64,000 nucleotides of DNA from Triplophysa rosa (GCF_024868665.1 NC_079910.1:7784976-7848975), one strand, 5' to 3'; shown: positions 1 to 14,600, counted from the first letter of the stretch. Numbers and translations: made by a program. Notes: generated by a model not told the origin, from the sequence alone.

Positions 1-2240
1 TTCTCTCTTCCTTAAACATTTTAGATGTTATTAATGATTAATAATTAGTTATTAATATTAGGTGAATATTAAGACCAAAAGAAAAAAAAATGTTTTTGTG
101 TATTGTGAATTATTTTCTTATTATTAATATTTTTTGTTTGAAAATTGATGGTAGAACTTTATTTGAAATATGTTTCCATATTTCTGTTTGAAATCATTTA
201 GCCATTTTATAATATCTTGTGTAATTTTTATACTCCTTGTGCATCATTTTGTATATTTTGTACTTTTAATTTAATTTATAGTTGTAATTTAGAAATTTGA
301 CGGTGCATGCCATTGAAAGGCTATGTTACAAAACTTAGTTCCAAAATGAATGTGTTGGTATTCACAGCACATCTAATGTGTTAGACATTATCCACATTTT
401 TTAAAAGAAGAGTTACATTCATCCAGTGGTTTGGATATGCAACACACTTACAGTTATAAAGATGCTTTACCCCCTGGTACTGATTTCTTACACGAAAAAC
501 GAAAAACCCTTTCCCCATGCCAGAACAATATGCATCAAACATTGCCATCCAATTCTGCCACATTTATTATCTTTTTAGTAATAGACAACAGAAGTTTATA
601 TATAGTTCATGGGAGAGTCAGCATCTAAGAGCTTAACTACTGTCTATTTACTTATGGCATTTATACTTAGACTCTGAGCTGGACTATAAACTTTAAACTG
701 TGTGGTCGCAGCATTGCAGCAGGTTATTAATCAGAATGGGATAAAGCTCCGTATGTGAGTGACCAAGTGTCCAACAGGAAATTCTGACAATGGCCAATAG
801 GGGGCGATATTGGAGAGGCTGGAATGACAGGCTGACCTCCCTGTAGGACACTGCTGAAGACACACTGCAGTGTTTACGCCATTGCCTAATGGAATACTGA
901 CATTTACAAGTTTCCTCGGTCAGGTAGTAAAAAATAGACCTTTACTGAAGTATTAAGTCATGTTATTTTGAGGAAGTACATGTGTAGACATTAGATGATG
1001 ATATTTAGCAAATCTTTATAAAACTGTATTTTGTGGTCTTGTTATATGCTCAGACATGAGTATATTATACAGCATTGACCCATATCTTTCTCTATTTTAA
1101 AAACAAATGTGCATAATTTAATATGTAAAATATGCATTCATTTAACATGTAAAGTTTACTGAAAATGGTCTCTAGCAAGCCAAGCTTAAAAGGCTAGTTC
1201 ACCCAAAACTAGACCCATTTGTCGGTAACCAGACCCATTCACTCCTATATGGACACAAAGGAAAGGGTACCGCCGTTGTTCAGTTACAAACATTCTTTAA
1301 AATATCTTATTTTGTGTTCTGAAGAAGAAAGAAAGTCATACAGGTTTGAAATCACAAAAGGGTGAGTAAATGATGACAGAATTTTTAAAGAAGAAAAGAA
1401 ACTGATTTTGTTCTCAAGAATTCTGTTGGTATAAATCTTCAGAAAAGTCAAGTAGACAAATTTAAGCTCGTACCTTAGTTTTTCACTGCTTTACGGCTCA
1501 GTGAACTACAAAACCCTATAAACATACGATTTGTCAGCTCATTCCATCTGGATTCACATTCACATTGGAATGGAATTCCGACGAAGTGCAGCGCAGCCTG
1601 ATCAAACAGAAATGAAAGCGTAATCTAGTTCTCACAATTTGTGGGTTTGGCAAATACAACCACTTTGCTGTGTTTACAGTACATTTGAACTCAAATCAGA
1701 TGCTTTTAATCAGCTGTGTGTAGAGCCGGGGTGGCTCACGGCTCTATCTTTCATTCATCTCTTCAGCTGTACGGTCCAGCTGTAATTTGACTTTAATGTG
1801 CTTTGGCCTCTACCTGCCTGTCCGAGTCAATATGCCTGCAGGCGGTGAGGAACCTAAATAATTTATACGAAGCAGCTGCTTGTGATGTGGAAAAAGACCT
1901 CGCTTATTCTGCAGAATCAGGAATTTCTGATGTGTTAAATAGGACGGCTCGTGTGCCAACCTGTTGCCTTTCACCTGCTGCATCCTTCAATTCGAACCGT
2001 CCTCCCATTCACTCGCTGGAAAGTTTATTCCCAAAGCTTCCCAAGTTCAATGCCAGTTTTCCTCGCTGAGTAATGAAAGTCCACACGCACTTCTTGAAAT
2101 TCCTTTAGCTGCGCACACTTCACCTCTGATGACCCTTCCGAATATCTCCTTAAACCCTCTTTAATAGCGGCAAAACATACATTTTGTGGCTGTATGATTT
2201 CAGATATTTTTGGAAGTCTTATTAACTGAGACCAGGTCAC
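1..2240. other. Upstream flank without a gene
   Basis: AT-rich non-coding sequence upstream of znf385a. I see no open frame with protein-like composition. The only recognisable item is a degraded Angel-like element at about 1186-1390, listed separately. Confidence 0.6.
1186..1390. mobile_element. Angel-like palindromic MITE, degraded
   Basis: The left end resembles the family's TTAAAGGGATAGTTCACCC start and the right end carries GGGTGAGTAAATGATGACAG. The middle contains the GGTACCGCCGTTGTT stem also present in the copy at 37.5 kb. The family is non-autonomous and hairpin-shaped. The name Angel is from memory and was not checked against a repeat library. Confidence 0.7.
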
Positions 2241-2831
2241 AGCTCGATTGGTTCCACATGAGTTGAAGAGGTGGCGGAGGATCGTCACAACGGGGTGGGG
2301 GCGGAAAGCAGGCAGCTTGTGCCTTGGTGCTTTTGATAGAATCAGGGAGTGGAGGAGCGATTTGGACAGTGAGACGGAAGAAAAAAGAAATGGGAGGGAG
2401 TGCATGACATTCTTAGTGCATCTGGACAAAATAACAGCGCGAGAGTGTGAGGCAAAGAGGAAGGAGATCGGAATACAGGAAGGAACGACAGTATTTATTG
2501 TTGGAGGGGAGAGAAAGAGTACGAAAAAGAAAGTTAAGACGCAGAGGAAAATGAAGAGGGAACATCCAACCAGAAACAAAGTCTTGGCGTGTTGTGAAGT
2601 GTCAGTTCGGATGGAAGGAGGAGTGGAAGAACGGTTGATGACATTATCCAGCGGAGAATGAGAACCGACTGTGGAAAAAAGAGAAAATTCAGACTTCACT
2701 TAAACATATCCTGAACCTGAATTCTACATCTTAGTTTGGAGTCGCTGTCGTCCTCAGAGGAGTGTGTGTGTGTGAACACGAGAGCGTGGGAGAATCAGGT
2801 GTTATGTTAGGACATTGGGGATCACTTCTGG
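2240..2831 (+). other. znf385a: Purine-rich leader, probable znf385a 5' exon
   Basis: About 450 bases (2270-2700) are strongly G+A skewed on the plus strand, as is common in vertebrate 5' untranslated exons. The stretch ends in a good donor, CTGG|GTGAGT, after base 2831. A second donor, AGG|GTGAGT, follows after base 2927. An antisense open frame of 224 codons here (2025-2699) is a by-product of the skew and has no protein-like features. The link to znf385a is inferred only from position and strand. Confidence 0.35.
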
Positions 2832-2888
2832 GTGAGTGACACTCTCGCACCCTCCCACACAAACACCAGCTCCCTCACGAGGAAACCA

Positions 2889-2927
2889 ATGCAGCTGAGA
2901 GATCCAGGCAGCGTTGAGTCTAAGAGG
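2889..2927 (+). CDS. znf385a: Possible alternative first coding exon of znf385a
   Basis: An ATG at 2889 opens MQLRDPGSVESKR and reaches a strong donor AGG|GTGAGT in phase 0, the phase needed to read into the exon starting at 5530. This would put 13 residues before the internal start of that exon. Human ZNF385A also has isoforms with and without residues ahead of the MDPVQ start, but these 13 residues do not resemble the human extension I remember. It may be only untranslated leader. Confidence 0.25.
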
Positions 2928-4394
2928 GTGAGTGCCTTCAGCTATCACCAGATCAGGCAGGTAACAAAGCAAGGTGCTTTTCTCCAACAGCATTCAGAGG
3001 CTTACATGTGCTTTAAAGGGTGTTTTAATTGGCATGCACCTTAGCTTGGGTCGTACTGTGTGTGGACGTAGTGCATGTTGGGCTCGCAAGTGAGAGAAAG
3101 ATTATCATATAAAGTGTACTGTAAGGAGAGGCACTTTTAGTCCTTTTTCTAAACTACATTACAAAATGTTTTTGTTCAAGGGTCTGTTTTTTAATACTGA
3201 AAAAGTTCTGGCTTTTTTTGAAGAGCGTCTGAGTTATGAATGTGTGGGATGTGGTTAATTTCTCTAGATGAGCAACGGGAGGTGCTGTGACAGACACTGC
3301 GCTTCGCTTGCCAAGATGAATGTAACATCCACTTTTAATTGTTCACTTTAATCATTAGCAGTCGTGGCGTCTGCCAGCACCATAAAGATATGACAGCACA
3401 ATAGTGAGCCTTCAATAAAACATCAGCTCTATATATTACAAACTAGCCTTTGGGTGCTCTGTCAGCTTTGGTTTGGTATTTTAGTGGCTGCATTAGACAT
3501 TATCACAAATCTGCATCATAGCATCATTCCAGCTAAATGAAAATGGTTGGGGTAGTCTTGAGCCAAGATGTCTAAGAAAGTCAAAAGAATCAATCTGAAG
3601 CACCAACATCAGAACTCCACTTTACACTCTTTTTACTTCATTGCATGCGTGATTTGCCAGCACTTGGGATTTTGTTCGGTTTGACTTTAAACTTCTGTAG
3701 GCTAAATCCTCATTGGAAGAGCGTTGCGAGTCGTAAGGCCCTAAAGTACAGTCTGTAGACTTAAAAAAAGACAAAAACGAATCTTTATTGTATGAGAGGC
3801 CTTCAGAAAGCTTTGATTTTCATGTGCAGCCCATCAGAGACTCATTTCCTGGCTGATGATGTTAATACTGACAGTTGTGTCTATTGATGTGTTCTAGCTG
3901 GAGGTGTCCTGATTACCCAGCTAACTGCCAGCTTCACTTAATCCCCTGGAGATTCATGAAGAACAACATCATTGTGGTTAATCCAGTGCCTGTCTGATTG
4001 ATGCATTGTGAACTTGCCCAGTGGTATTAGGGCCCTCGCGGTTACGGCTGAGATCGAATGAGTTTTCAGACACGTGACAAATAAGTTAAGGGGACGTCCG
4101 GTGCGAGGCCGGTTAACTCACAGATGTTAGCTCTGTCGCTCTGTCCCACACCTATGCTTTCTGTGTATTTAACTCTATAGTTGGAAGTTTTGCCTGGATA
4201 TGATCTGTGTGCTGATTTTCAAAATGTTTTTGTTTGACTAAGAGAATGTTCATTTCAGTCTATCCCATCTTTTCCCAGCCAAGAGAGGATGTTTCAGACT
4301 TGCTTGTTCTAGTTTGTTGTTCCTACACGTTGGAATAAAACACATAGCTGTAATCTTCGGTATATTGTTTTTGAAAGGTTAATCCTTTTTTGTG

Positions 4395-4660
4395 TTAAAG
4401 GGATAGTTCACCCCAAAAATGAAAATTCTGTCATCATTTACTCACTCTCATATTATTTTAAGCCTGTATGGCTTTTGTTCTTCTGCAGGACACAAAAGTA
4501 GATATTTTTAAAAACTATGGTTACGGGAAACCCCATTGACTCTCATTGTTTTTGTGTCCATACAATAGAAATGAATGGGGACCAATTGTTTTTGTTTACC
4601 AACATTCTTCAAAATATCTTCTTTTGTGTTTTTCATTTTTGTGTGAACTGTTCTTTTAAG
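4395..4660. mobile_element. Angel-like palindromic MITE
   Basis: TTAAAGGGATAGTTCACCCC at the left is matched by a degraded GTGTGAACTGTTCTTTTAA at the right. Inner arms include the paired ACACAAAAGTAGATATTTTT and AAAATATCTTCTTTTGTGT stems. It lies upstream of the first confirmed znf385a coding exon. Confidence 0.85.
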
Positions 4661-5529
4661 TACCTTGCTGCATTGCAATATCACCTGCCTTTGTTATTCC
4701 TAAAAAAGTAACAGAAAAATATTCTGTTTTACTGTCAAGTATATGTTAAACATGCAAATTAGAGTTTCTATTGTATCGTATGAACGTTGCATACAAAACA
4801 CTTGAATGTAATACAAATATATTAGCCGTATAATGAAGCAGTGCAAAAATAATTATTGGGAATTACGTTAATGAATAACGACCAGTGCAAAAGGTTTTTG
4901 AAAAGCAACACCGGGCTTTGTGCTTTAAGCCAGTTATAAACAGAGGCTTAACCATTGGCGCTTTGGCTGTACTTGAATCACCCAGTTATATTTTTCTAAA
5001 GCCTGGCCTCCCACATGAGAGACACTGAAAAAGAAACTATTTTAAAGCTATATGAGGAGGGAATTTTCAAAAGAAAAGTTAACTTTGAATGACATTATAA
5101 ACATTTTGTTGTTGCCAAGTCAAAATATCAGATGTGTTGATATACTGATAAGTCATGATCATAACAGATCTACTTTTTTTAGTATTTGCACCACAACATC
5201 CTTATCTTGTCCAATTGCTTACCTAGTCATGGTGACATGGAGCCATCACTTAGGTAAATTGGGATGTCTTTGTTTATTAGCATATTTGGTAACTGTATAT
5301 AATGGCAAGCATTCGTGCTATAGATGAGCTGCTCAGACGTGATCTCACAGGTGTCTTTTACACCATATGGTTGATCTTAGGCATGTTCTGCCACCACTGT
5401 CCTGCCACCTAGACCTTTCCATCAACAAGACTGATGACCTTTTCTGTCTAATGGGAGCTGGGAAATGTGCCGTAGAGTTGAGTTTCACTTGTCCTTTCTC
5501 TTTCTCCTTTCCCTCTTTTCTGTATCCAG

Positions 5530-5640
5530 ATGGATCCTGTTCAGAAGGCAGTGATCAACCACACCTTTGGAGTACCATTGGTCAAGACCAAACGACCAGT
5601 CATTTCCTGTAATGTCTGCCAGATCAGATTCAACTCAGAG
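5530..5640 (+). CDS. znf385a: znf385a coding exon 1
   Basis: 37 codons beginning at ATG directly after the acceptor TATCCAG and ending in phase 0 before GTATGA. It encodes the conserved MDPVQKAV start and the two zinc-binding cysteines of finger 1 (CNVC). The histidines come from the next exon, so the finger is split by a 7.3 kb intron. Confidence 0.92.
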
Positions 5641-8600
5641 GTATGATTTTGACGCTAGACTGTTTGACTTTGTGCATGGTTTGTTTGGTGTCTTTAATGA
5701 AATGGCTCGTGTCTGTTATACGTTTGAAGGTCTAAATTGTACGTGGTGTTCCTCAACTGAGTTTTCTTTTATGTGTAAAGGGTGGGATGCTGTGTTTTGG
5801 CAGCAGAGATTCATTGCACACACTGCTTTCTAGTCTGGAAATAGCCAATGGCTGATTTCTTTTGAAGTACTGTATCCACAAAGCACGTCAAAGTGGAGTT
5901 TTTCTTTCTTTTACAATTATAAAAAATTCTCTTTAAGAGAGCTCTTCTGCGTGTTAGGAGCAAACATATGGGCAATTTCCGGCAGGAATGAAAAGTGAGT
6001 TAAAAAATCCTTCCTATGGAAACAACTCTCAACTTTTCCTTGTACCACAGTCTTTTATTGAAAAATCCATATCAAGCGTTCCAATATTCCTTACACATCA
6101 ATGAAAGCAATTATGTTAGTTGTTTATGCACCAAATAGCTGCTACACTTGTTAAGAGAAACTTAAGCCTGAATTATTCTGGGCTGAATTCAGTTGCAGCT
6201 GTGGCAGACAGTGACATGTATGAGATTAGTAACAGAGCAGGACCTGGGAGTGTCCCACTAGCCGGGGCTATTTTTACTGACAAGAGCTGTAATCATGGGC
6301 AGAAAATGGCTTTCTTGGTGTGAGCATGTAATCTCAAGCCTAGAGTCAAGCAGATGTATGGTCCACTTTAAACCACAGTCATATAGACAATGAAAGACAA
6401 GGAAAAGATAGAGAGGCCCTGCCTGCCTGTGGAGACCTGCAAAATTAGATGTTAGTCCAGCTCGCCTTTAATGATTTATGGGGGAAGAATTTGAGACAAC
6501 ACAGCAATTTTAAGAAAAACTTGACTTAATAGTTCTAGTGCAATGTTGGGAGGTAATATTTCATGGTGATGAAAATTCCCGCAGGAATTGTTTAATGCTC
6601 AGAGATCACTCAGGAGATTTAATGGAGTTCCCGGTTATGTTTCAGTGAAGTGTCTTTGTAACTTTGCCTCAAGGCAGTTGTTGGCATTCAGATAAATTGT
6701 TTCAAAGCAGAAAACATTACTGCACAATGTTTGAAGTTCTTTTAAGAATGTCCTTATTGGGCATTTCATTTAAAGGCATTAGTTCACAAAAAAATGATAA
6801 TTCTCCTTTATTCTCTCCTGTCATTCCAAACCTGTATGACTTTCTTTTGCGGAACACAAAAGAAGATATTTTGAAGAGAATGTTGGTAACCAAACAACAC
6901 TGGTCTCCATTGACTTTCACTGTATGCACACAAAACCACTGAGACATTTCTCAAAATATTATCTTTTGTGTTTCACAGATGAAAGAGTCATGCGTAACAT
7001 GAGGGTGAATAAATGATGACAGAATGGTTTTATTTTTAGGTGAACTATCTTTTTAAGCAAGAACAATTATCATACCAACATTAATTATATTTGTGGTGAT
7101 GATTGTTAGAATCTCAAGGCGAACCAGTTCTAGTTTGTCTGCAGTGTGAACATGGATATATAGTAGTGTAATATTTTTTGCTATGCGAATGTAAAACCAT
7201 TGTTGACTCATCACCTAAGGTTGTTTTGTTTTGGTTCCCAGACATCTGATATTTGAGCTGTAAATTCTGTATCCCAAAGTGGCATCCAAAGAAATTCTTA
7301 GTTTACAACCCAGTTCATGACCTTCAAGTCAAACATGCTTGACACATGTACGAGTGTGCTTGTAAATACTGATTCATGTTGTCCAATAAAACCTTAAGCA
7401 CCACTGATTGGGCATCTCTGACATCAGCACCACATTAAAGTCATACATAATTTCAACACCTCTGTTTTTGCTATGTCTCCCTGTCAGCCGTCACTACATT
7501 CTACTACAGCCAATAAACCCACTGTTACAGCATGTCTTAACAGGACGCCATTCAATACGTTTTTGTCGGACCTGGTCGAGATCATAGCTTGTTTTCTGTG
7601 ATGTCATCCTGAGTAGCCCCACCCACTGTGTCTCAATTGCCCAAAAACCCATACATGTGCATTACACATACAGTATTTTCAGATTGGATGCTGTGTGTAA
7701 TTTTTTGGAGGATCTATGGACAGAAATGCAATATAATATACATAACTATGTCTTCAGAGGTGTATAAAGACCTTACATAATAAAGCGTTATGTTTTTATT
7801 ACCTTAGAATGAGCTATTTCTGTTTATACACAGCAGGTCTCCTTGCATGCAATTCGCCATGTTGTTTCTACAGTAGCCCTAAACAGACAAACTGCTCTAC
7901 AGAGCGCATTTTGTAAACAAGTTATCTCCTTCAGCAAAGAAGCGAAAACGTGACGACATCTTAGTTCCGTGTCAGCCACCATAGTGCCTCGAAAGGGAGG
8001 GGTGGAGCTAGCCATTGGTTGCAATTCGCAACCTCACCGCTAGATGCCGCTAAATTTCATACACTGGACCTTTAAGTAATACAAGCACTGTTGCAATTTT
8101 CAGTAACCATATAATGGAATCTTACAATTACCGTGCTTTCTGTTTTTCTGCAATGTCCAAAAAGAAGCAACACATCTGTTCCTTGAAAATATCTATTCTT
8201 TGCCTCCTTGCTATCATCCTTTCACGCTTCATTATGGATTCATAGATTCCTAACCCCTGTTGTCGATAACCAAGTGCATTTATTGTGGAAAAAGCAGACT
8301 ATTGGCTGCCAGCGTGTATTATCTAAAGCATTTATCAGACTATGGGCTTGGAGCGCTGTCGCGAGCAACGCGCATTCCTTTTACTCTATAGTGCAAGATG
8401 GAGGTATAACCTTGCCGCAGAAATGATGTCACCACATTGTGTCACCTTTGCTGCAGGACAGGGTTGAATGAGTGTTCCTCCTGCCAGAAATGCAGTGGCC
8501 CTTCACAGTTTTATCATTTACTGGTTTACCATCACATTAGCCTTCCTTCTGTTGTGTTTACCACAGCTGTCAGTCCTCTTCGTTTAAGCTTTCCCTTTTT

Positions 8601-11600
8601 GTTGTCATAATTACGTTTATGCTGGCATATGTTACAATACATGGTGTTCACATGTGATTGAGTAAGATGAGGACAGTCTGGGTTCTTCGTGAATTGGTGT
8701 TCTCATTTGTCCCTGGAAATGTTCTGTGCGCTTGCTCTGTTTTTCCATATTTCATTTCATGCCCCTATAGGACCAGCTCATCTTGTTATGCAAAAGTTTG
8801 GGCAAGAATTATCATTCTGCGCCTTACGCCGGGTATACAATAGGGCCCTTGGTCTTTTTAGTCATGTTATATTTCCCCGACTAATTGTGTCCAGGTGTGT
8901 CTAGTTTACCCTGATCCAGTCTTGTGTATATATAGCACAGTGTTTCCAGTGTTGGTTACATTACATGCAGTTTTGTGTGTTCTTGTCTCCGTTACCATGG
9001 AGATTTGTCTCTTACTAATACAAAGAAGTAATCCTCAATATGTTTGCACAAAAGCCATGATTCAGTTAAAGTGGCACCATTAAACAGCTGTCATATTACT
9101 GATAAATGCATTAAGTTAGTGATGTTGCTACTTTTAGGTTTACTTCCCAACATTCATGGTTGCAATTGCGACTGTTTTGAGTCTGTTGCTTGGATAAGAC
9201 AATGGTATGAAGTGTGCTTCTCATTTATTCTTGGATGTGTTGCATTTTATGCTTTTTTCTTTGCTCTGTTGTACGATTTATTTTTAGGTTTACATATCCA
9301 CTTTTTGGAATATTAGTACACTTATTAAAACAACCAAATGACACAAATGTAACTAAAAATCCAAAATAAATCAAAGCTATGTTCTCATCTATTTTGTGCT
9401 CCTATTTTTGTTACATTAGCTGGTTCATATACAGTATATAGTACCAGTCAAAAGTTTGGAAACACTTGTTCAATCATAATTCCCACACAGTTACAATTGC
9501 TACTCTATAGTTTTGAGGTTATTTATATTTTTCCACCTTTTAGAATATAACTAAAGAAATAGTGTTGCCAAACATTTGACTAGTAGTGTATATTACACCC
9601 AACCTGTGCCTTAGACTTGTATTTCATGGAGCTCAGGTGAATCCCAATCTATCTGTTGGCCTCAGCGTCCTCTATAGTGATCTTAGTATTTTAGACAGGC
9701 AGCTCCTTCAAACCCCTGAAGGCTTCGATTACAGACCACCAGCTATATAAGGCTCTGTCATCACCAATTACAGCCCACAACCTGCCACCACAGACAGGAA
9801 GGGCCAACCTAATATCATCCCCCCTGACTTTAAGTGTAATTGCCTCTGGGGGCCAATCCCAGCAGTCTTTGTATATTTTATTGCCATGGGTCCCTGCATG
9901 CTCTCTAAACCTCCTCAAGGCTACAACCCATTCACACAGAGCAGCTGTCAATCCTGTATGGAGCACAAAATACAGACAACATTTTATTATGAGATGTTTA
10001 TAGAAAAAAAACATTTTGAATACTCATTTAATACACAAAAGCACTGAGGTGCCACCAGAGGTGAGAAATCATATACCTATGTTTGCAAAACAGACAGTCA
10101 ATTGTAACTATGTAGAAATTATGTTGAGACATGCTAAGACCATATTTACTGCAATTACAGTACATAGAGCCTTTAAATAGTTGTACATAAGTAAACATTG
10201 TTTCAAGTTTTTCAGTTCATACACCGGTTGGTTCTAAAAATTCTGTACTCCTGACTCCTAAACTGAATTTTGAGAGCGAGTTTGGTTGGAATGCTGGCAT
10301 GAGAGTGCTTTGAGGGATTCTTTTCTGTCAATGAATTCTGTAATTCTTTTTTTAGGATATGAAAGATGGAAGAAAGAGAAAATAGGAGCATTGTGTGGTC
10401 ATAGAGTAAGACAAAACTTTAGTGTCTGAGCAGAGGAGAAAACACTGAAGAAATCATAGTTTTTTGGCTGCGTATAAGAGGATGAAAGAGCCGGATGTTG
10501 CCCAAAATAGTTTAGAATACAAAAATGAAATCCTTAGAGATTGAAAGAGTGTAGTTTTTTGTAAAAAGTGTCAACAAACACCAAACAGAATCTGTTTTTT
10601 TTATCAGACCAGCTAGGCCAGATATACAGTAACAAAAGGTCCAGTGTATAAAATGTAGCGGCATCTAGCGGTGAGGTTGCAAATTGCAACTAACGGCTCT
10701 CTCCACGGCTCATCCCTCCATTTTGAAGCACTGCGGTGGCTGACACTGGGCTAAGATGTTGTCACATTTTCGCTTCTTTCCAGAAGGAGTAACGCATTTA
10801 CGAAACACGCTCTGTAGAGCAGTTTGTCCATTAAGGGCTACTGTAGAAACAACATGGCGAATTCCTTGTAAGGGGACCCAGGGTGTATCTAGATAGAAAT
10901 AGCTCATTCTAAGGTAATAAAAACATAACGCTTCATTATGTAAGGTCTTTATGTATATTCTATTGCATTTCTATCAATAGATCCTCCCAAAAATGATAAA
11001 ATATTTATTTTATTATTATTGTTCTGTTTGATGCCCCTAGTCATGCAAATTTTGAAAAGCATGATAAAGTATATTTTGTCATTATCAAGTAGATATATTA
11101 CCTTATTTTTAGCGATCTATTCATACAGACATTATTCAAACCCTTCTTTCTGCTTTGTATAGAACAATGAGAGTCACACCTGTCAGTAAATATGGTTGTC
11201 AATCCCAAACACTGACAGTGTGAATGCAGCCCTTATGTTGTGCTTGTCTAAGCCTTGGATGACACTCTGGCATGGGTCTCTTGGTCCAGCTCCCAGTGTC
11301 TGTACAGCAACTGTTGTCAACTCTTTCTCAGTTTCACGTGGTACATAATCCAGCCACTTAATAATCATCATGTCTGTCTTGATGAGATGCATTCCGAAGC
11401 CGGCGCTGTTTTGAGCAAAAGGGAAGCTGCTGGTTGGTGATCTGTCTGAAGTGGTCTGCAGGGACGCGTGGCAGACACATGTTCTGCTGCGTGGGAGCCC
11501 GCTCCCCCGTTACGACGGCGCGGGCCATAGGCGACAGTTCCTGTACAGTATGTGCGTTTCTAGAAATATACACACGTTCCCAGAAATATACACACGTTCC

Positions 11601-14600
11601 CATCTACATGTTTTCCTATTAGAGGTCAATGTGATGGATGACTGTCTTAGATTGTGACACATCAGAGAAGTGGAATTGTTTATGTAGATTAGAGCTTCAC
11701 AATAGTCAGCTGTTTTGTGTTTTTCTTGGTTTGACTTGTGCACTTGCTACTGATGCAGCCAAATATACAGCGAGGGAAATAAGTATTTGATCCCCTGCTG
11801 ATTTTGTAAGTTTGCCTGCTTACAAAGAAATGAAGGGTCTATCATTTTTATGGTAGGTTTATTTTAACTGATAGAGACAGAATATTGAAAAAAATCAGGG
11901 GAAAAAATGTTATATAAAGGTTATAAAATAAGTATTATTTCACTGACTGAGTATCATTTCTTTGTAAGCAGTCAAACTTACAAAATCAGCAGGGGATCAA
12001 ATACTTATTTCCCTCACTGTATACAGTTCTCTTCAATAACAGTTTATCTTTCAGATAAGTCCCTCTCTGTGATGAGAGCAAGAAATAAAACGCATTGTGT
12101 CATAGAACTATGCTATGACGCTTTCTGCATGCATTTATTTAATGTATATTTTATTTCAATGAGATGTTTAAAAAAGATCTTATGCAAAAGCACCCCACTG
12201 AAAGCACATGGGACCGAAAAGCATATACCCATACTGCTTTGCAACATAGACAACCAATCAGAGCTATTTACAAAGCTTTGGTGACGCTGATGCAAGACGG
12301 TTACAAAATCAGATTTTCCCTACATGCTTTTTGTGGCCGTAAGAATTCACAATAACAATATTATTGCAATATCTATTTAAAGATCCAGTGTGTAATTTTT
12401 GGAGGATCTATTGACAGAAATGCAATATAATAAACATAATCTTACATAATAAAGCGGGTCCCCTTACATGGAATTCTCCATGTTGTTTCTACAGTAGCCC
12501 TAAACGGACAAACTGCTCTACAGAGCACCTTTCGTAAATACATTATCTCCTTCGGCGAAGAAGCGAAGTCATCTTTGTCCTGTGAAAGCCACCCTAGTGC
12601 TTCGAAAGGAAGGTGGAGTGAGCCGCTGGTTGCCATACAGTCCTAGCTATAACAAATTCAAATAAATCAACATCAACTAAATATACATAAACTGTTTCTA
12701 ATAATCATTGCTTCAGTTTTTGAAGTAAATATTGAAGCAAATGTGATATACTTATTTACAGATATATTTTTAAGAAGTGAATGGTTTTCTTGTAGTACAG
12801 TTATTGGTTTAATAACAAATATACAATACAGCAGAAAGTGTATTAGAAGGTTTATACTCCCAGCTGTTGAAAGGTTGTTTTTCTCCAGCATTTCGGATTC
12901 AAAATAAACAGCATCATTACTCGTTCTTTCCGCTGTGTTTCTTTCAGAGTCAGGCAGAGGCCCACTATAAGGGAAACCGCCATGCTAGGAGAGTCAAAGG
13001 CATCGAGACCTCCAAGAGCCGCCCACAAGAGAGTGACAAACCACCTCCTGGTCCCGTCTCTTCTCCCTCACCTACAGGGTCCCAGCCGGCCGTCTCCTCT
13101 GACACTGACCCCAGCAAAACAGGTACGATATAGACACATAATCACAAAATAATATTTCATTTATAAAAGAAAATGTGGGTCGCACAAATGAAACACCCCC
13201 TCCATTATATAATTCACACATTTTAAATTGCACTTTTGTTCCAAAAGCTGTACTAATTTAAAGAATATGAAGCACTCCATCATGTTTCTTAAGCTTTTTT
13301 TACTCGTGCTAGAATCATCATAACAATGTTAATTCACCCTATGAGTCAAGCCACCAAAACTAGGACACAAAAGCACCACAAATATTCTTCTCCTGCGTGT
13401 GTGGTCTGATCTCACGCTTAAGACGCAGCCAATAAGACATTCCTTTCACTGAAGGTATGAGGTCTGTCACAAGCAATTACTGCCCCGATACAATAACAAA
13501 GACAGCATTCATCAGTTCCAGCGGAGGATTTAAATTAGCCAGACTGTTAAGAACAGGACAGACCATCCCTCAATCTCAAACATTAGCTGTCCCATTCAGA
13601 GCCTAATTTTATCGTAACAGCGTGACTGTCTCCATTGCAATTCACATGTTTTCACACTTTATTAAGACGGCCTAGCTGATGTGTTTACAGAGCTGTTCAT
13701 AGTGTCATGAGAGATTTGAGGCCCATTTGTCTCTGAATCAGAATAAACGTTGGGATTAAGACGGCCGGGTCAGAGCAAAGGGTGAGCAGCGAACCTGCAG
13801 GGCAGGATGGAAACATCACAGCTGATCTTTCTGTAATGAGAAGTGATTAAACTCTGGCAGCATCATAATAGTGGTGAAGCGAAAGGGAGGCACAGAGTTT
13901 ATAATGTGGCAGAGCGACTCTCTCTTGTGCATGTTCTTCATCAGTCATGCCATGGAGAGTTTGTTTGAGTCTGTTTTATGTCCTCCTATCATTGACGATT
14001 AATGAAAACCATCGGGAAGACGCAGAACTAGTAGCCTTTTTATGAGCAGCTTTAAAACAAGTGTTTGAATGCCCTTTTTAAACCACCATCCGTGAATGCC
14101 AAAATAAATCCATATTAAAAGCCTCAGAAGGATCATAGATTTAATGGCTCTTGCAACCATTTAGTTATATTTATTTGTGCATTCCCTAGCCGCCATTCAA
14201 ATGTCTGTTAGCTGTTCTTTGGGTCTGCCTTATTAGGGGTATCGATCGATTAATACATTATATCCAATTCATTAAGGAAGATATTTATTAATTCATCAAT
14301 TGAATCACAAATGTAGCTGAAACAAACCAATTTATGAATCTAATTTAAAGATATGAAAGATATTACACTATGGTGGCATTACAGCACATTTTTTTGTCAT
14401 CTTATTCTGTGCTGATGTTTTGGTATGTGTGGTCAAGGGGCATTAAAGGGATAGTTCACCCAAAAATAAAACTGTGTCATCATTTACGCACCCGCAAGTT
14501 GTTCCAAACTTGAATAAAGTTTGTTGTTTTGCTGAACACAAAGAAAGATATTTGGAAGAATATTTGTAACCAAACAGTTCTGGGGCACTATTGACTAGAC

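Larger units (their letters stand above)
5641..12947 (+). other. znf385a: znf385a intron 1 (7.3 kb)
   Basis: Begins GTATGA and ends TTTCAG. It contains an Angel-like element (6770-7056), two copies of the GGTCCAGTG family in opposite orientations (7690-8073, 10635-10995) plus a truncated third (12378-12638), a mariner-like remnant (9441-9592) and an intact-ended mariner MITE (11768-12019). The rest shows no coding sequence I can support. Confidence 0.8.

Noticed and set aside
2025..2699. 224-codon open frame on the minus strand
   Set aside because: It is antisense to a strongly purine-skewed leader; skew alone removes stop codons. The Phe/Leu/Ser-rich translation has no domain and no homologue I recognise.
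2803..2831. ATG reading MLGHWGSLL to the donor at 2831 as a znf385a start
   Set aside because: It leaves in phase 1, which would throw the exon at 5530 out of frame; more likely an upstream ATG in the leader.
9691..10014. 107-codon minus-strand open frame in znf385a intron 1
   Set aside because: G+C-richer than its surroundings, so possibly a conserved element, but the translation shows no family features.
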